This document shows positions 35,275-44,255 of a DNA stretch of 64,000 nt, piece after piece; position 1 is the first letter of the stretch, and each line of letters starts with the position of its first letter. The translations under genes were made by a program, and so were the position numbers. The notes under the pieces are model-generated. The model worked only from the letters and a program-made list of their open reading frames with translations. It had not been told where the DNA came from and searched no databases. This DNA is from Psychrobacter sp. JCM 18900 (GTDB lineage: Bacteria; Pseudomonadota; Gammaproteobacteria; Pseudomonadales; Moraxellaceae): assembly GCF_904846625.1 (NCBI RefSeq), contig NZ_CAJHBL010000005.1:186001-250000 (forward strand), written 5' to 3'.

Positions 35275-35580
35275 TTAGGGTCTTGATTGACTCTTAAAGT
35301 CTTCGATAGCTTCAAGAGCTTTGTCTTTTCTCCTTTGCCAAGGCCATCTGAAACCTTGTTCTTTATCAATTTCAACATCATTTGAATTATTGATGGCACT
35401 TGATTTATTATCTGTCGGTACTTTTTCTTTTTGCTGCATACTTGAGGATGTAGCGTCCTTGACACTCATCATTGAGGTTTCAGAGATACGTAAGTTTTGG
35501 GAGTCAACGTCTTCAGCATAAGCGATAGCAGCTAACAGTAAAATGCAGATACTGGTTAAGATGGCTTTCCATAATTTCAT
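35275..35580 (-). CDS. Small secreted RWPWQ-motif protein, downstream paralogue
   Basis: A 101-residue protein with a signal peptide (MKLWKAILTSICILLLAAIA ending YA) and a mature part sharing EDVDSQNLRISETSMMSV, an acidic DVEIDKEQ block and RWPWQRRKDK with the gene at 35607-35903. The tail differs. In the next frame the DNA stays open to 35190 with a plausible C-terminus (KETRADSPSYGSFEGKFNVA...SCS), so a frameshift may have cut this copy short. AAAGGAC lies 7 nt before ATG 35580. The function is unknown. Confidence 0.65.
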   Translation of the reverse strand: MKLWKAILTSICILLLAAIAYAEDVDSQNLRISETSMMSVKDATSSSMQQKEKVPTDNKSSAINNSNDVEIDKEQGFRWPWQRRKDKALEAIEDFKSQSRP

Positions 35581-35606
35581 CGTGGTAGTCCTTTATAGTT
35601 AATGAA

Positions 35607-35903
35607 CTAACAGCACTTTGGACGCTCAGGTGTCGCTACTTCTTTGTTCTTCTTCTGCCAAGGCCAGCGCCACGTTCTTTCTTTGTCCACTTCTACATCG
35701 CTGCCGTCTTGAATGGCGTTCGATTTTTCGCCCATATGATCATTATCATTGTGCATTTTCATGGTTGCTGGTGCTGCTTCATTGACGCTCATCATTGAGG
35801 TTTCAGAGATACGTAAGTTTTGAGTATTAACGTCTTCAGCATAAGCGATGGTGGCTAACGGTAAGATACAGATGCTGGCAAGTACAGCTTTTGCTAATTT
35901 CAT
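35607..35903 (-). CDS. Small secreted RWPWQ-motif protein, upstream paralogue
   Basis: A 98-residue protein with a signal peptide (MKLAKAVLASICILPLATIA ending YA). The mature part has EDVNTQNLRISETSMMSV, an acidic DVEVDKERTW block, RWPWQKKNKE and a C-terminal KCC. It is a tandem duplicate of the gene at 35275-35580, 26 bp away, with near-identical DNA over the start of the mature region. A basic Trp-Pro-Trp core next to a charged segment is reminiscent of cationic peptides, but no activity can be assigned. AAAGGAC lies 7 nt before ATG 35903. Confidence 0.65.
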   Translation of the reverse strand: MKLAKAVLASICILPLATIAYAEDVNTQNLRISETSMMSVNEAAPATMKMHNDNDHMGEKSNAIQDGSDVEVDKERTWRWPWQKKNKEVATPERPKCC

Positions 35904-36372
35904 AGTTATCGTCCTTTATGGTTGCTTAACTCCGATACGTGAGATTAAAAATCCATATAGCCAATTAATTTAATTAGATAAACTAACCAAATTAATTAGT
36001 ATAACTAGGTATAGCAGAAATATTCATCATTTTCTATGAATATATTTCATATGATAAATATAAATAGCCTACCTAAAGCTAGCTAAAAAAACGATACGAT
36101 AATCTTTTCCATTAATAATCATTCACTTTTTACCTATCAATAGTACTTGTATCAATGCCTTTTTATCTTGCTATAAATCAGACCATTGCTATTAGCTGCT
36201 CAAATGACACAATTTATAAATTGTAGATTTTTAATAAATAACAAGGACAATCTCACTAAGTAAAATATATTACAATTGTAGCGATAACGTTAAGACTGAA
36301 ATTTTGTTTTGCAATTTAATATAGCTTTAACTATGATTACTTTCTTACGGGAAGCTAACGATAGGTAACAAT
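35904..36372. other. AT-rich divergent promoter region with two palindromes
   Basis: This 469-bp gap separates the minus-strand secreted genes from a plus-strand lipoprotein gene. It holds a 16-bp perfect palindrome ACAATTTATAAATTGT (36209-36224) and a shorter one, TACAATTGTA (36271-36280), sharing the ACAATT arm. Repeated TTAATTAG tracts lie near 35963-36002. No gene is visible. Confidence 0.5.
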
Positions 36373-37299
36373 ATGCAAATTAATAAATTATATACGGGCC
36401 TCGCATTGGCCAGTGCCCTAGTACTTACAGGATGTGGCGGAGATAGTGACGGTCAGTACGTCGCAAGCAATGGAGACGATGGTGGTCCTATCGTTAATAA
36501 TGAACTGAGCTATACAGTCTTTGACTCTTTTACCGATGTGAACGATGGAGAGTACAAAAATGCATGGGGTAAGCTCGCTTATAGACTTAGCAATAGCGGC
36601 TTAATGCAGACAATATCTACTATTGTAGGAAGCTCACCTACTGCATATCAGGATAGCGTAGGTGATGTCTCTGAATTAGAGTTTTACGCTGGCCAAAATT
36701 TGTTCATTGCGGTTCCTGAGGATTTTGATAGTCAGTTTTATAACATTAGCTTTGTTGATAGTGATACGTTCAAGCTAAATATTCGTTCAGGAAATGCTTC
36801 CGTCAATTCAACTTATGACATTATAACCCTTGACCTTGAAGGCGTAGGCAAACAGCCATTCAATGCTAAAACAGGTATTGACACTGAGTTATCTTCTTTT
36901 CCTAGCAGTGTTAACCCTGTTTTTCCGAGCGGCTCTCAATGTTATATATTCCTAGAGACACCTAATCAAAATTTCTATACCTTTTCTGAAGACGAAGATG
37001 AAGGTAGCATGACTATAGATGAGTGGATTGCTAACGAGAAAACGTATAACACTGTCAACAATCTTGTCAAAGAAAACATCGGAATCGACAACGAGCTACC
37101 AGCTGCTCGGTATACTGATGAAGATGGCGAGATCGTGGCAGCTGTCAGATACAACGGCTTGATATATGATGCTTTCTATAATCAAAGCGGAGTCCAAGAA
37201 AATTTCAATACTAACCCTGACATCGAAGAAGTTTATTGTAGTCTGTACAATGACGTCGCGGCTAATTTCTTAGAAACACAAATCAAAGCCAACTACTAA
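36373..37299 (+). CDS. Acidic lipoprotein of unknown function
   Basis: A 308-residue lipoprotein. The signal MQINKLYTGLALASALVLTG ends at a lipobox (LTGC) and is followed by a Gly/Asp-rich linker. The mature protein is strongly acidic, with YTFSEDEDEGSMTIDEW near residue 210, and has two further cysteines (SQCYIF and VYCSLY) that may pair. I do not recognise the family. An AGG sits 9 nt before the ATG. A terminator follows, so the gene is monocistronic. Confidence 0.6.
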   Translation: MQINKLYTGLALASALVLTGCGGDSDGQYVASNGDDGGPIVNNELSYTVFDSFTDVNDGEYKNAWGKLAYRLSNSGLMQTISTIVGSSPTAYQDSVGDVSELEFYAGQNLFIAVPEDFDSQFYNISFVDSDTFKLNIRSGNASVNSTYDIITLDLEGVGKQPFNAKTGIDTELSSFPSSVNPVFPSGSQCYIFLETPNQNFYTFSEDEDEGSMTIDEWIANEKTYNTVNNLVKENIGIDNELPAARYTDEDGEIVAAVRYNGLIYDAFYNQSGVQENFNTNPDIEEVYCSLYNDVAANFLETQIKANY

Positions 37300-37351
37300 A
37301 AATAGTTTTTGCCAAAAAACTATCATGAGTTTTGCTTATAAAATAGAATAA

Positions 37352-37382
37352 AAAATAGCGCCTACAATGGGCGCTTTTTTTA
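37352..37382 (+). terminator. Terminator of the acidic lipoprotein gene
   Basis: AGCGCC (37357-37362) pairs with GGCGCT (37370-37375) around a 7-nt loop and is followed by seven or more T. Confidence 0.85.
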
Positions 37383-37664
37383 TATTTGATCACTAAAATC
37401 AAACTCAAGCAAAGGGAAAGTCACTGGCTAATCACTTGATCATAAAAGTACTCAATAGCTTATAAGCGTTCTATATGTTGGTCTTTATATAGAGTCTGAC
37501 ATCGCTGAATTTTTAGCACTATATAAACCTTGACCCGAATTAAGACAGTATTAACTTTCCTTGACCTGAATATGCCTACTTTCAAAAGATATCATACGAT
37601 ACAGTTAGTAAATCAAGGATGATCATGCCCTCGCTGCTATAGTCAAAGCATATATAACGAGCTG
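37383..37664. repeat. Intergenic region with a 13-bp direct repeat
   Basis: CCTTGACCCGAAT (37528-37540) and CCTTGACCTGAAT (37559-37571) are direct repeats 31 bp apart, with one mismatch. The region lies beyond the 3' end of the AraC gene, so a role in promoter control is unclear. Confidence 0.35.
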
Positions 37665-38726
37665 TTAGTCACTTAGATAACATTCTTTATATGCTCTTGG
37701 CGTCATCCCAAACCAACTCTTAAAAGCACCGAAAAACTGACTATTAGAATGATAACCAAGTAAAAATGCCGTATCTGTAGCTGATAACCTCTGCTCTATT
37801 AAGTATTTATAAGCTAACTTTTTTCGAACTTCCAATAGCAACGTTTTAAAAGAAGTACCCTCTTCTCTTAGACGCCTTTGCAAGCTACTAACACTCATAT
37901 TGAGCACCTGAGCAACTTGCTCACGAGTCGGCTCATGCAGACCCATGATTGTTATGAGTATATGCTGACAACGTTGTGTATAGCTGGTATCGGTGAAGTT
38001 CTTATCAAGCATATGATGCAAAGGGTTGATAAAAAATGTACTTCCTACAGTGTTTTTTGTGTGTTCCGATGAGTAGTAACTGTGATCAGCCCTATCGATT
38101 CGATACGTTAAACTATTGACTGTTTTAGACATTTCTGCTGAAACACCTAAGAACTGTTTATATAGCTCAAACCCTTGGGAAGATTGCCGATGCGCCAGAG
38201 TAAGTTCTACAGGTTTGAGTGAGCTAAATGTCGAGATAATTTTATAAACGGAAAAAATAATGCCATCAATTTGATGTTTATTAACCTGTTCAGGCACGCT
38301 TGGATTGAACTCAAGACGGATTAAATCTTTTCTCTCAAATAAATGAACCTCGATTGATTCAGTCATGACTTTGAAGTAACGCGAAATCAAACGGCAGAGA
38401 ACAATAAGAGGAATATCAATATTGGCATTTATTAGAGGAGTGATACATTGGCTTATTCCCTTATAAAAAGGAAGAGACTCAATCTCGATATAGTTGAAAA
38501 CTTTTAGCCCTATATAATCATCTTGGAAGAAATAGGTAGCCAAATTGAACTCATTCGTGACGACAGCTAGTGGCATTCTATCGCCTTCAAAATCATCGAG
38601 ATCACTAAATTGTGACATGATTTTGGGTATATCAGATGAGCGATTTATCTGTATTAGATACGTTGCTACGGCTTTTCTATAACAGAGCGCTGTCAGCTTA
38701 TGAACCGTATATTCATTGAGTTCCAT
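37665..38726 (-). CDS. AraC-family regulator of an alcohol oxidation module
   Basis: A 353-residue regulator. The N-terminal half matches the arabinose-binding-like ligand domain of the OruR/ArgR-type AraC group, and the C-terminal 95 residues carry two helix-turn-helix motifs (EPTREQVAQVLNMSVSSLQRRLREEG and SATDTAFLLGYHSNSQFFGAFKSWFGMTPRAYKE). It is divergent from the GMC dehydrogenase gene, with 239 bp between the starts, and probably activates the dehydrogenase pair at 38966-42258. The inducer, perhaps an alcohol, is not known. Confidence 0.85.
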   Translation of the reverse strand: MELNEYTVHKLTALCYRKAVATYLIQINRSSDIPKIMSQFSDLDDFEGDRMPLAVVTNEFNLATYFFQDDYIGLKVFNYIEIESLPFYKGISQCITPLINANIDIPLIVLCRLISRYFKVMTESIEVHLFERKDLIRLEFNPSVPEQVNKHQIDGIIFSVYKIISTFSSLKPVELTLAHRQSSQGFELYKQFLGVSAEMSKTVNSLTYRIDRADHSYYSSEHTKNTVGSTFFINPLHHMLDKNFTDTSYTQRCQHILITIMGLHEPTREQVAQVLNMSVSSLQRRLREEGTSFKTLLLEVRKKLAYKYLIEQRLSATDTAFLLGYHSNSQFFGAFKSWFGMTPRAYKECYLSD

Positions 38727-38965
38727 AGATTTACTCTGTGTTGAATTTGACTTGATTTAAAACTGCCGTTCACTTTTTGGAGTGTATTTAGCATCACGGT
38801 TAAAACACTTCTAAGTGATAGTAGGTTATACAAAAGTACATGAATGAGAAATATTGATCAGTTTTATCAGTGTTTTGACTGTTTGACCCGTTAGACTATA
38901 TATCTAACTTTAGCAAAAAAAGCCTAGTAGTAGCTAGGATAATCCAAGGAAGGAGTTAACTAATC

Positions 38966-40684
38966 ATGGAATTTGATTATATTATCGTTGGTGGTGGATC
39001 TGCAGGATCCGTGTTGGCAAGTCGATTAAGTGAAGATCCTCAAGTCACAGTGTGCCTTTTAGAGTCAGGGGGTGATGGCAAAGATCTAGTAGTACGTTTA
39101 CCTGCGGCAGTTATTGCCCAAATGAGAGACAAGCCAATTAAGATAAACAACTGGTGTCTCAGTACTGTGCCCCAAAAGCACCTAAACAATCGTATTGGAT
39201 ATCAGCCTCGTGGCAAGTGCTTAGGTGGCTCATCAGCTATTAATGCGATGGTTTATACCCGTGGTAGTGCAAAAGATTATGACCGTTGGGCTGATGAGGG
39301 CTGTGACGGTTGGGATTACGATTCACTCTTACCATATTTCAAAAAGGCAGAAAACAATGTCCGCGGTGCAAATCATTTTCATGGTGACAGTGGACCGTTA
39401 AACGTTGCCGACCCTCTTAGCCCTCGGCCTATTACTAATGCTTTTGTCGATGCATGCATTGCGAATGGCTTAGATAGAAATGACGACTTCAATGGTGATA
39501 AGCAGGATGGAGCTGGCCTTTACCAATTAACTCATTTCCATGGTGAAAAACAAGGGCAGCGTTGTTCAGCTGCTGCCGCCTACCTACACCCTGTAGAAGA
39601 CAGACCCAACCTAACTATTATTACAGGTGCCATTGCTTCTCACGTTCTTATAGAGAACGGAGTAGCATCAGGAATGGTTTACCTCAAAGATAATCAAGAA
39701 AATACTATTAAGGCCAATGCAGAAGTCATTCTGTGTGCTGGTGCTTTCGGCTCTCCAAAGATTTTGATGCTATCAGGCATTGGTCCTAAAGAAGAGTTAG
39801 AAAAGCACGGTATTCGTGTTGTCTATGACTCTCCTAATGTTGGTGAAAATCTCCAAGATCACCTTGATGTTGTGTTTGACTATGAGGTAAACACAAAAGA
39901 CGTATTTGGCGTAGGTTTTGCTGGCGGCATCAGCCTTATGAAAGGAGCTCGTGATTGGAGAAAAGATGGGACTGGACTGCTATCAACCAATTTTGCTGAA
40001 GGGGCTGCTTTTTTTAGTGCCACAAATGCCACACCTAAAGACTGGCCAGATACTCAGCTTCACTTTGTTATTTCTAGAGTCATCGATCATGGCCGTCAAG
40101 TTAAGTGGGGATATGCGGTATCTATTCATAGCTGTTATCTCAGACCTGAAAGCCGTGGCACCGTAAAGCTCGCGTCCTCTGACCCAAATGCCGCGCCACT
40201 AATTGATCCCAACTATTTAGACCATCCAAAAGATGTGGAAATGATGGTGGCAGGTGCTCAACGTACGCGCGAAATCATGCAAGAACAACCTATTGCCAAA
40301 TATATTACTAAAGACTATGCAGCTTCCGCACTGGATAAAGACGGCTTGTTAGGTTATATCCGCAACAAGTCAGACACTATATATCATCCGGTAGGCACGT
40401 GTAGGATGGGCTCAGATGCTGAATCCGTGGTGGATCTAGATCTTAAAGTAAGAGGTGTAATCGGACTACGTGTTGTGGACGCCTCTATTATGCCTCACCT
40501 TAATAGTGCAAATACTAACGCTCCGACGATAGCCATTGCAGAAAAAATCGCTCAGGAAATAAAGATGGAGCGTTTTCATCTAAGCCACGGTAGCACAAGT
40601 ATTGAAACCAAAGATTCCGTTAAATTAAATGAAAACATGCCCGACATGGTAGTGGCTAAGGGCCATGTAAGCGTTGCGTATTGA
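38966..40684 (+). CDS. GMC-family alcohol dehydrogenase (AlkJ/choline dehydrogenase-like)
   Basis: A 572-residue FAD-dependent GMC oxidoreductase. The ADP-binding motif [20 protein letters not shown] is at the N-terminus, [14 protein letters not shown] is the GMC signature, and the catalytic His is in [10 protein letters not shown] with the Asn in [14 protein letters not shown] near the C-terminus. Such enzymes oxidise medium-chain or other primary alcohols to aldehydes and pass electrons to quinone. The following aldehyde dehydrogenase would complete the oxidation. GGAG lies 10 nt before ATG 38966. About 30 residues after the core are not conserved in the family. Confidence 0.88.
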   Translation: MEFDYIIVGGGSAGSVLASRLSEDPQVTVCLLESGGDGKDLVVRLPAAVIAQMRDKPIKINNWCLSTVPQKHLNNRIGYQPRGKCLGGSSAINAMVYTRGSAKDYDRWADEGCDGWDYDSLLPYFKKAENNVRGANHFHGDSGPLNVADPLSPRPITNAFVDACIANGLDRNDDFNGDKQDGAGLYQLTHFHGEKQGQRCSAAAAYLHPVEDRPNLTIITGAIASHVLIENGVASGMVYLKDNQENTIKANAEVILCAGAFGSPKILMLSGIGPKEELEKHGIRVVYDSPNVGENLQDHLDVVFDYEVNTKDVFGVGFAGGISLMKGARDWRKDGTGLLSTNFAEGAAFFSATNATPKDWPDTQLHFVISRVIDHGRQVKWGYAVSIHSCYLRPESRGTVKLASSDPNAAPLIDPNYLDHPKDVEMMVAGAQRTREIMQEQPIAKYITKDYAASALDKDGLLGYIRNKSDTIYHPVGTCRMGSDAESVVDLDLKVRGVIGLRVVDASIMPHLNSANTNAPTIAIAEKIAQEIKMERFHLSHGSTSIETKDSVKLNENMPDMVVAKGHVSVAY

Positions 40685-40738
40685 ATTGATAGTGACTACT
40701 GCAATAGTACTACCAGATTAATATCTCAATTACGCAAA

Positions 40739-40775
40739 ATCCTAGGAGTATGATTATATGCCATCCTCCTAGGAT
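40739..40775 (+). promoter_or_regulatory. Hairpin between the GMC and aldehyde dehydrogenase genes
   Basis: ATCCTAGGAG (40739-40748) and CTCCTAGGAT (40766-40775) form a perfect 10-bp stem with a 17-nt loop, followed by a weak AATTTTAT. It could attenuate read-through or stabilise the first gene's mRNA. Confidence 0.45.
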
Positions 40776-40806
40776 AATTTTATAAAATATTTCAAGGATG
40801 AAAACG

Positions 40807-42258
40807 ATGGATAGCACTCAAATTGATAACAGCTCTTCAGTAAGTAGCTCACCCGCAATCATTACCAACAAGAAAGATCTACAAGCCCAGTTTTTGAGAC
40901 TGCAAAAACTGAGTCGCAAAGGACCTATAACTGACTGGGATACTAGAAAATCTCAACTTGAAACTCTTGAAACCTTATTAAGTAAAAATAAGGATAAACT
41001 TACTAGTGCCATCAATGCAGATTTTGGTCAACGTAGTGAAGGTGAAACTAAGTTTGCCGAATTATTTTCAAGTTTTACAAGCATTAGTCATGCAAAGAAA
41101 CATGGTGAGTCTTGGATGAAAGCTCGAAAGGCGCCTGTTTCAGCTGTTTACTTGCCAGCTCGTAATGAAATAGAACCACAACCATTGGGCGTAGTGGGTA
41201 TCATGGTCCCTTGGAACTATCCACTATATTTAGCAATTGGTCCAATGATAGATGCTATTACAGCGGGAAACCGTATTATGGTCAAAATGAGTGAAGCTGC
41301 GCCAAAATTTGCTCAGGCATTTGCTGAAGCGATTGAAAAACATTTCTCACCAGAGATGGTAAATGTTGTTGTAGGTGATGTTGATATCGCGGTGGCTTTT
41401 AGTGAGCTTCCTTTCGATCATTTGATTTATACCGGCTCTACAGAAGTAGGCAAAAAAGTCATGGCAGCAGCGGCTCCGAATCTAACGCCAGTTACTCTTG
41501 AGCTTGGTGGTAAATCTCCGGTGATTGTACTAGATGATGCCAACTTAGAAAGTGCCGTAAATAGAATTATGACGGGTAAAGCGCTAAATGCTGGACAAAC
41601 TTGTATAGCACCTGACTATGTACTGTTAAATCGCAAGTATCATGAGCAGTTTACTAGTCTAGCCAAGAAATGGATGCAAAAGCATTACCCAAAAATCACG
41701 ACAAACAAGGACTATACCCATATTATCAATAGTGCTCAGTTTGTTAGAGTTCAAAAGTATCTAGACGAAATACCGAAAGAGAAAGTTCACCATACAACTG
41801 AAGTGAAACCAGATATCAACTCACGCTTAATGCCTCCTATTATCGTAACTGAACCTACATTAGATAGTGCATTAATGCAAAATGAAATATTTGCACCAGT
41901 ACTACCACTCATACATTATGAAGAGTTAGATGAAGCTATCTCATTTATCAATGAACGCCCTAGACCATTAGCGTTATATATATTCGGAAATTCAGAAAAG
42001 AATATTAAGCGTATTCGTTCCCATACGGTATCTGGCGGTGTCTGTATTAATGAGATTGTATTACATGCCCTGCAGCATGAATTGCCTTTTGGCGGGGTTG
42101 GACATTCCGGTATAGGAGCTTACCACGGTAAGATTGGCTTTGAACGCTTTAGTCATATGAAACCTATTTTAGTCCAGCCCAAAATAAATGCTATGAATTT
42201 ATTACAACCTCCATATGGAGTTGTCTTTAATAAATTTATGTCTATGTTTATCAAATAG
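40807..42258 (+). CDS. Aldehyde dehydrogenase, coniferyl-aldehyde dehydrogenase type
   Basis: A 483-residue class 3-like aldehyde dehydrogenase. The blocks GVVGIMVPWNYPLYLAIGP, LELGGKSPVIVLDDANLESA and the nucleophile in NAGQTCIAPDYVL are clear, and the C-terminal membrane-type tail matches the CalB/coniferyl-aldehyde group. It oxidises aldehydes to acids. AAGGA overlaps the ATG at 40798, so ATG 40807, 8 nt downstream of it, is chosen. It is paired with the GMC alcohol dehydrogenase 122 bp upstream. Confidence 0.88.
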   Translation: MDSTQIDNSSSVSSSPAIITNKKDLQAQFLRLQKLSRKGPITDWDTRKSQLETLETLLSKNKDKLTSAINADFGQRSEGETKFAELFSSFTSISHAKKHGESWMKARKAPVSAVYLPARNEIEPQPLGVVGIMVPWNYPLYLAIGPMIDAITAGNRIMVKMSEAAPKFAQAFAEAIEKHFSPEMVNVVVGDVDIAVAFSELPFDHLIYTGSTEVGKKVMAAAAPNLTPVTLELGGKSPVIVLDDANLESAVNRIMTGKALNAGQTCIAPDYVLLNRKYHEQFTSLAKKWMQKHYPKITTNKDYTHIINSAQFVRVQKYLDEIPKEKVHHTTEVKPDINSRLMPPIIVTEPTLDSALMQNEIFAPVLPLIHYEELDEAISFINERPRPLALYIFGNSEKNIKRIRSHTVSGGVCINEIVLHALQHELPFGGVGHSGIGAYHGKIGFERFSHMKPILVQPKINAMNLLQPPYGVVFNKFMSMFIK

Positions 42259-42374
42259 ATACCTGAACTCACATGTATCTTTTAATAATAATTACTGCTA
42301 ATATCTCAAAGAACCATTAATGCATCTCGCTTCGATGGATTTACAGACGTTATAAGTTTATGTCGATGCACATA

Positions 42375-42414
42375 AAAAAATCACCCTAACTTGAATGTTT
42401 AGGATGATTTTTTT
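42375..42414. terminator. Bidirectional terminator between aldehyde dehydrogenase and GST genes
   Basis: AAAAAATCA-C-CCTAA pairs with TTAGG-A-TGATTTTTT, with one mismatch in the stem. A- and T-runs on the two sides allow use by both convergent genes. Confidence 0.8.
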
Positions 42415-42475
42415 GGTTTGAGATACTCTTTTAAAGTGCATTGTATTATAGTCTTACCGCTGTCGTCACTCATTT

Positions 42476-43222
42476 TTAACTCAACCAATCAGTAACTGCT
42501 TGTTTAAAACTAGGGCGTGCCATAATTATATTTTTCCAGCGCTCAAAGTGTGCATACTGCGCAAAAGGATAGCCTGCTCTACCTAAAACAACCAATTGCG
42601 GAATCCAAGTAATATCCGCCAATGAAAAGGTGTCGCCAACTAGCCAATCATGATCTTTGAGACGCACGTCCATTTTTGCAAAACAGTCGTCAAGAACTGC
42701 GGTTGCCTTATCAATATCCTCTTGACTAAAACCATGTGTGCTACGATGCTCATGAAACGCTAACAGTGCTTTGTCGTAAGTTTGGTTTTTGCGGTATTCT
42801 ATTAGCTCTTCTTCGCTAAGACCCGTGGCACCTAATTTATAATACATATAAGTTTTTATGGACAGATGATTATCTTTTGCCATATGCATCCAATCATACA
42901 TGGCCTGCATTTCAGCTTCACTATCAGGACGCAACGAATTGGGTTTATAGGTGGTGTCTAAATAATCAATGATATCGGTCGAATCAATAATAACCACACC
43001 CTCATCTACCAAGGTTGGTACCACACCATTAGGATTGATTCCTAGATATTCCTTGCTACGCTGTTCACCTTTGGATAGATCAATAAGATGGCTTGTCCAC
43101 TCTAGCTGCTTCTCCGCTAATGCAATCCTTACGCGCATGGCACAGTTGGAAAATGGCGCGTGATACAAGTGTAAACCTTCGAATTTGGTAACGGGTTTAT
43201 TTCTAGGCGTAATAACAGGCAT
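42476..43222 (-). CDS. Glutathione S-transferase family protein
   Basis: A 248-residue GST. The thioredoxin-like N-terminal domain has LYHAPFSNCAMRVRIALAEK (the SNCA cysteine/serine active site) and the conserved NPNGVVPTLVDEGVVIIDSTDIIDYLD. The helical C-terminal domain carries WLVGDTFSLADITWIPQL. ATG 43222 has AAGGA 8 nt upstream, which is better than the longer frame to 43246. It conjugates or reduces electrophiles with glutathione; the substrate is unknown. It lies 74 bp after an NmrA-like gene on the same strand. Confidence 0.85.
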   Translation of the reverse strand: MPVITPRNKPVTKFEGLHLYHAPFSNCAMRVRIALAEKQLEWTSHLIDLSKGEQRSKEYLGINPNGVVPTLVDEGVVIIDSTDIIDYLDTTYKPNSLRPDSEAEMQAMYDWMHMAKDNHLSIKTYMYYKLGATGLSEEELIEYRKNQTYDKALLAFHEHRSTHGFSQEDIDKATAVLDDCFAKMDVRLKDHDWLVGDTFSLADITWIPQLVVLGRAGYPFAQYAHFERWKNIIMARPSFKQAVTDWLS

Positions 43223-43296
43223 AATAGTCTTCCTTACATTTTGCATTACATCAAAGAGCGTTCAAATAATATCTAGTTTGAGTATGCGCGGTCTTA

Positions 43297-44145
43297 TTAA
43301 TTATTAAAGTACTCAGTCCAACTCATATGTTCGCGCCCCACTACCTTGGCAAAATCGCTTTGGTTGTGCATAGCATCTATTGCTATCTGCTCATAAATAC
43401 CAGCGATCACTGTACCGATAAACTCGCCTAGTTCATCAATACGGTCTTGTTTGAACGCCTCCACGGTCATATAGCGATAACTAAGCGTTGTACCAAACCT
43501 GTCATTCAAGTACTGAGTGAGCTGCTGCTGGGTAATGGATTCACCATTTAAATTATAAGTATTGGCATCGTGCTTAGCATTGATTAGCATTTGGCTATAA
43601 GCGACCGCCAATTCTTCATGAGTGGTATAGCCACACTTGCCCTCACCTGCACAGTTAGCAATCTTACCCTGCACCTTATAGCTATCGATATAATCCACAT
43701 CAGGCTCGATATAGATACCATTACGGCCTATCACCCAATTGAGACCACTATCTTTGATATCTTGTTCTGTTTGCTGATTACTCTTCACAATCGGCGCAAA
43801 CGCAGTTTGAGTACTAGAACCCTGAATACTGGTATACACGATTTTTTTCACACTATGTTTTTTCGCAGACTCAATGACATTGCGGTGCTGATCAATACGC
43901 TTAGCAGTCTCATCCATACTAGACACCAGTAAAACGCTATCTATACCTTGTAATGAGTTCTCAAGCTGTTGTACATCATCATAATCACCTGCTCTGACCT
44001 CGATGCCATACTGCTTAGTCAAAAACTCAGCTTTGGCAGGAGTGCGTGCCAGCGCCACGATGTCTGTTTCGGCATGCGCCTGTAGTAGGTTCTCAATAAT
44101 GGCAGACCCTAGTTTTCCATTAGCGGCTGTAACTGCGATTTTCAT
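43297..44145 (-). CDS. NmrA-like NAD(P)-binding protein, QorB type
   Basis: A 282-residue atypical short-chain dehydrogenase. The Rossmann start is IAVTAANGKLGSAIIENLL, with LARTPAKAEFL after it and the middle block KIVYTSIQGSS. Length and blocks fit the quinone oxidoreductase QorB/NmrA group, which binds NADPH and may reduce quinones or sense redox state. It is close to a GST and an ABM-like lipoprotein, which suggests a role in electrophile or quinone stress. Confidence 0.82.
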   Translation of the reverse strand: MKIAVTAANGKLGSAIIENLLQAHAETDIVALARTPAKAEFLTKQYGIEVRAGDYDDVQQLENSLQGIDSVLLVSSMDETAKRIDQHRNVIESAKKHSVKKIVYTSIQGSSTQTAFAPIVKSNQQTEQDIKDSGLNWVIGRNGIYIEPDVDYIDSYKVQGKIANCAGEGKCGYTTHEELAVAYSQMLINAKHDANTYNLNGESITQQQLTQYLNDRFGTTLSYRYMTVEAFKQDRIDELGEFIGTVIAGIYEQIAIDAMHNQSDFAKVVGREHMSWTEYFNN

Positions 44146-44182
44146 AGTGCACCTCTTTGATTCGCTTAACTAGAATGAAAGT

Positions 44183-44212
44183 CGATTAGGGTCTATCTAT
44201 TGACCCTAATCG
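44183..44212 (-). terminator. Hairpin after the ABM-like lipoprotein gene
   Basis: A perfect 11-bp stem (CGATTAGGGTC, 44183-44193, with 44202-44212) has an 8-nt loop. The T content after it on the minus strand is low, so it may be a weak terminator. Confidence 0.5.
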
Positions 44213-44255
44213 AGCTACTGGTTTGCAACTGATTGAAATTGCTGTTTATTTCAAA

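Noticed and set aside
35190-35465. Minus-strand frame of 91 codons overlapping the RWPWQ gene
   Set aside because: Its N-terminal part is out of frame with the conserved signal peptide and motif; only its last 30 codons might be a frameshifted tail, which is reported as a finding.
35744-35762. Fur-box-like GATCATTATCATTG
   Set aside because: It lies inside the coding region for HNDNDHM in the upstream RWPWQ gene and is explained by its codons.
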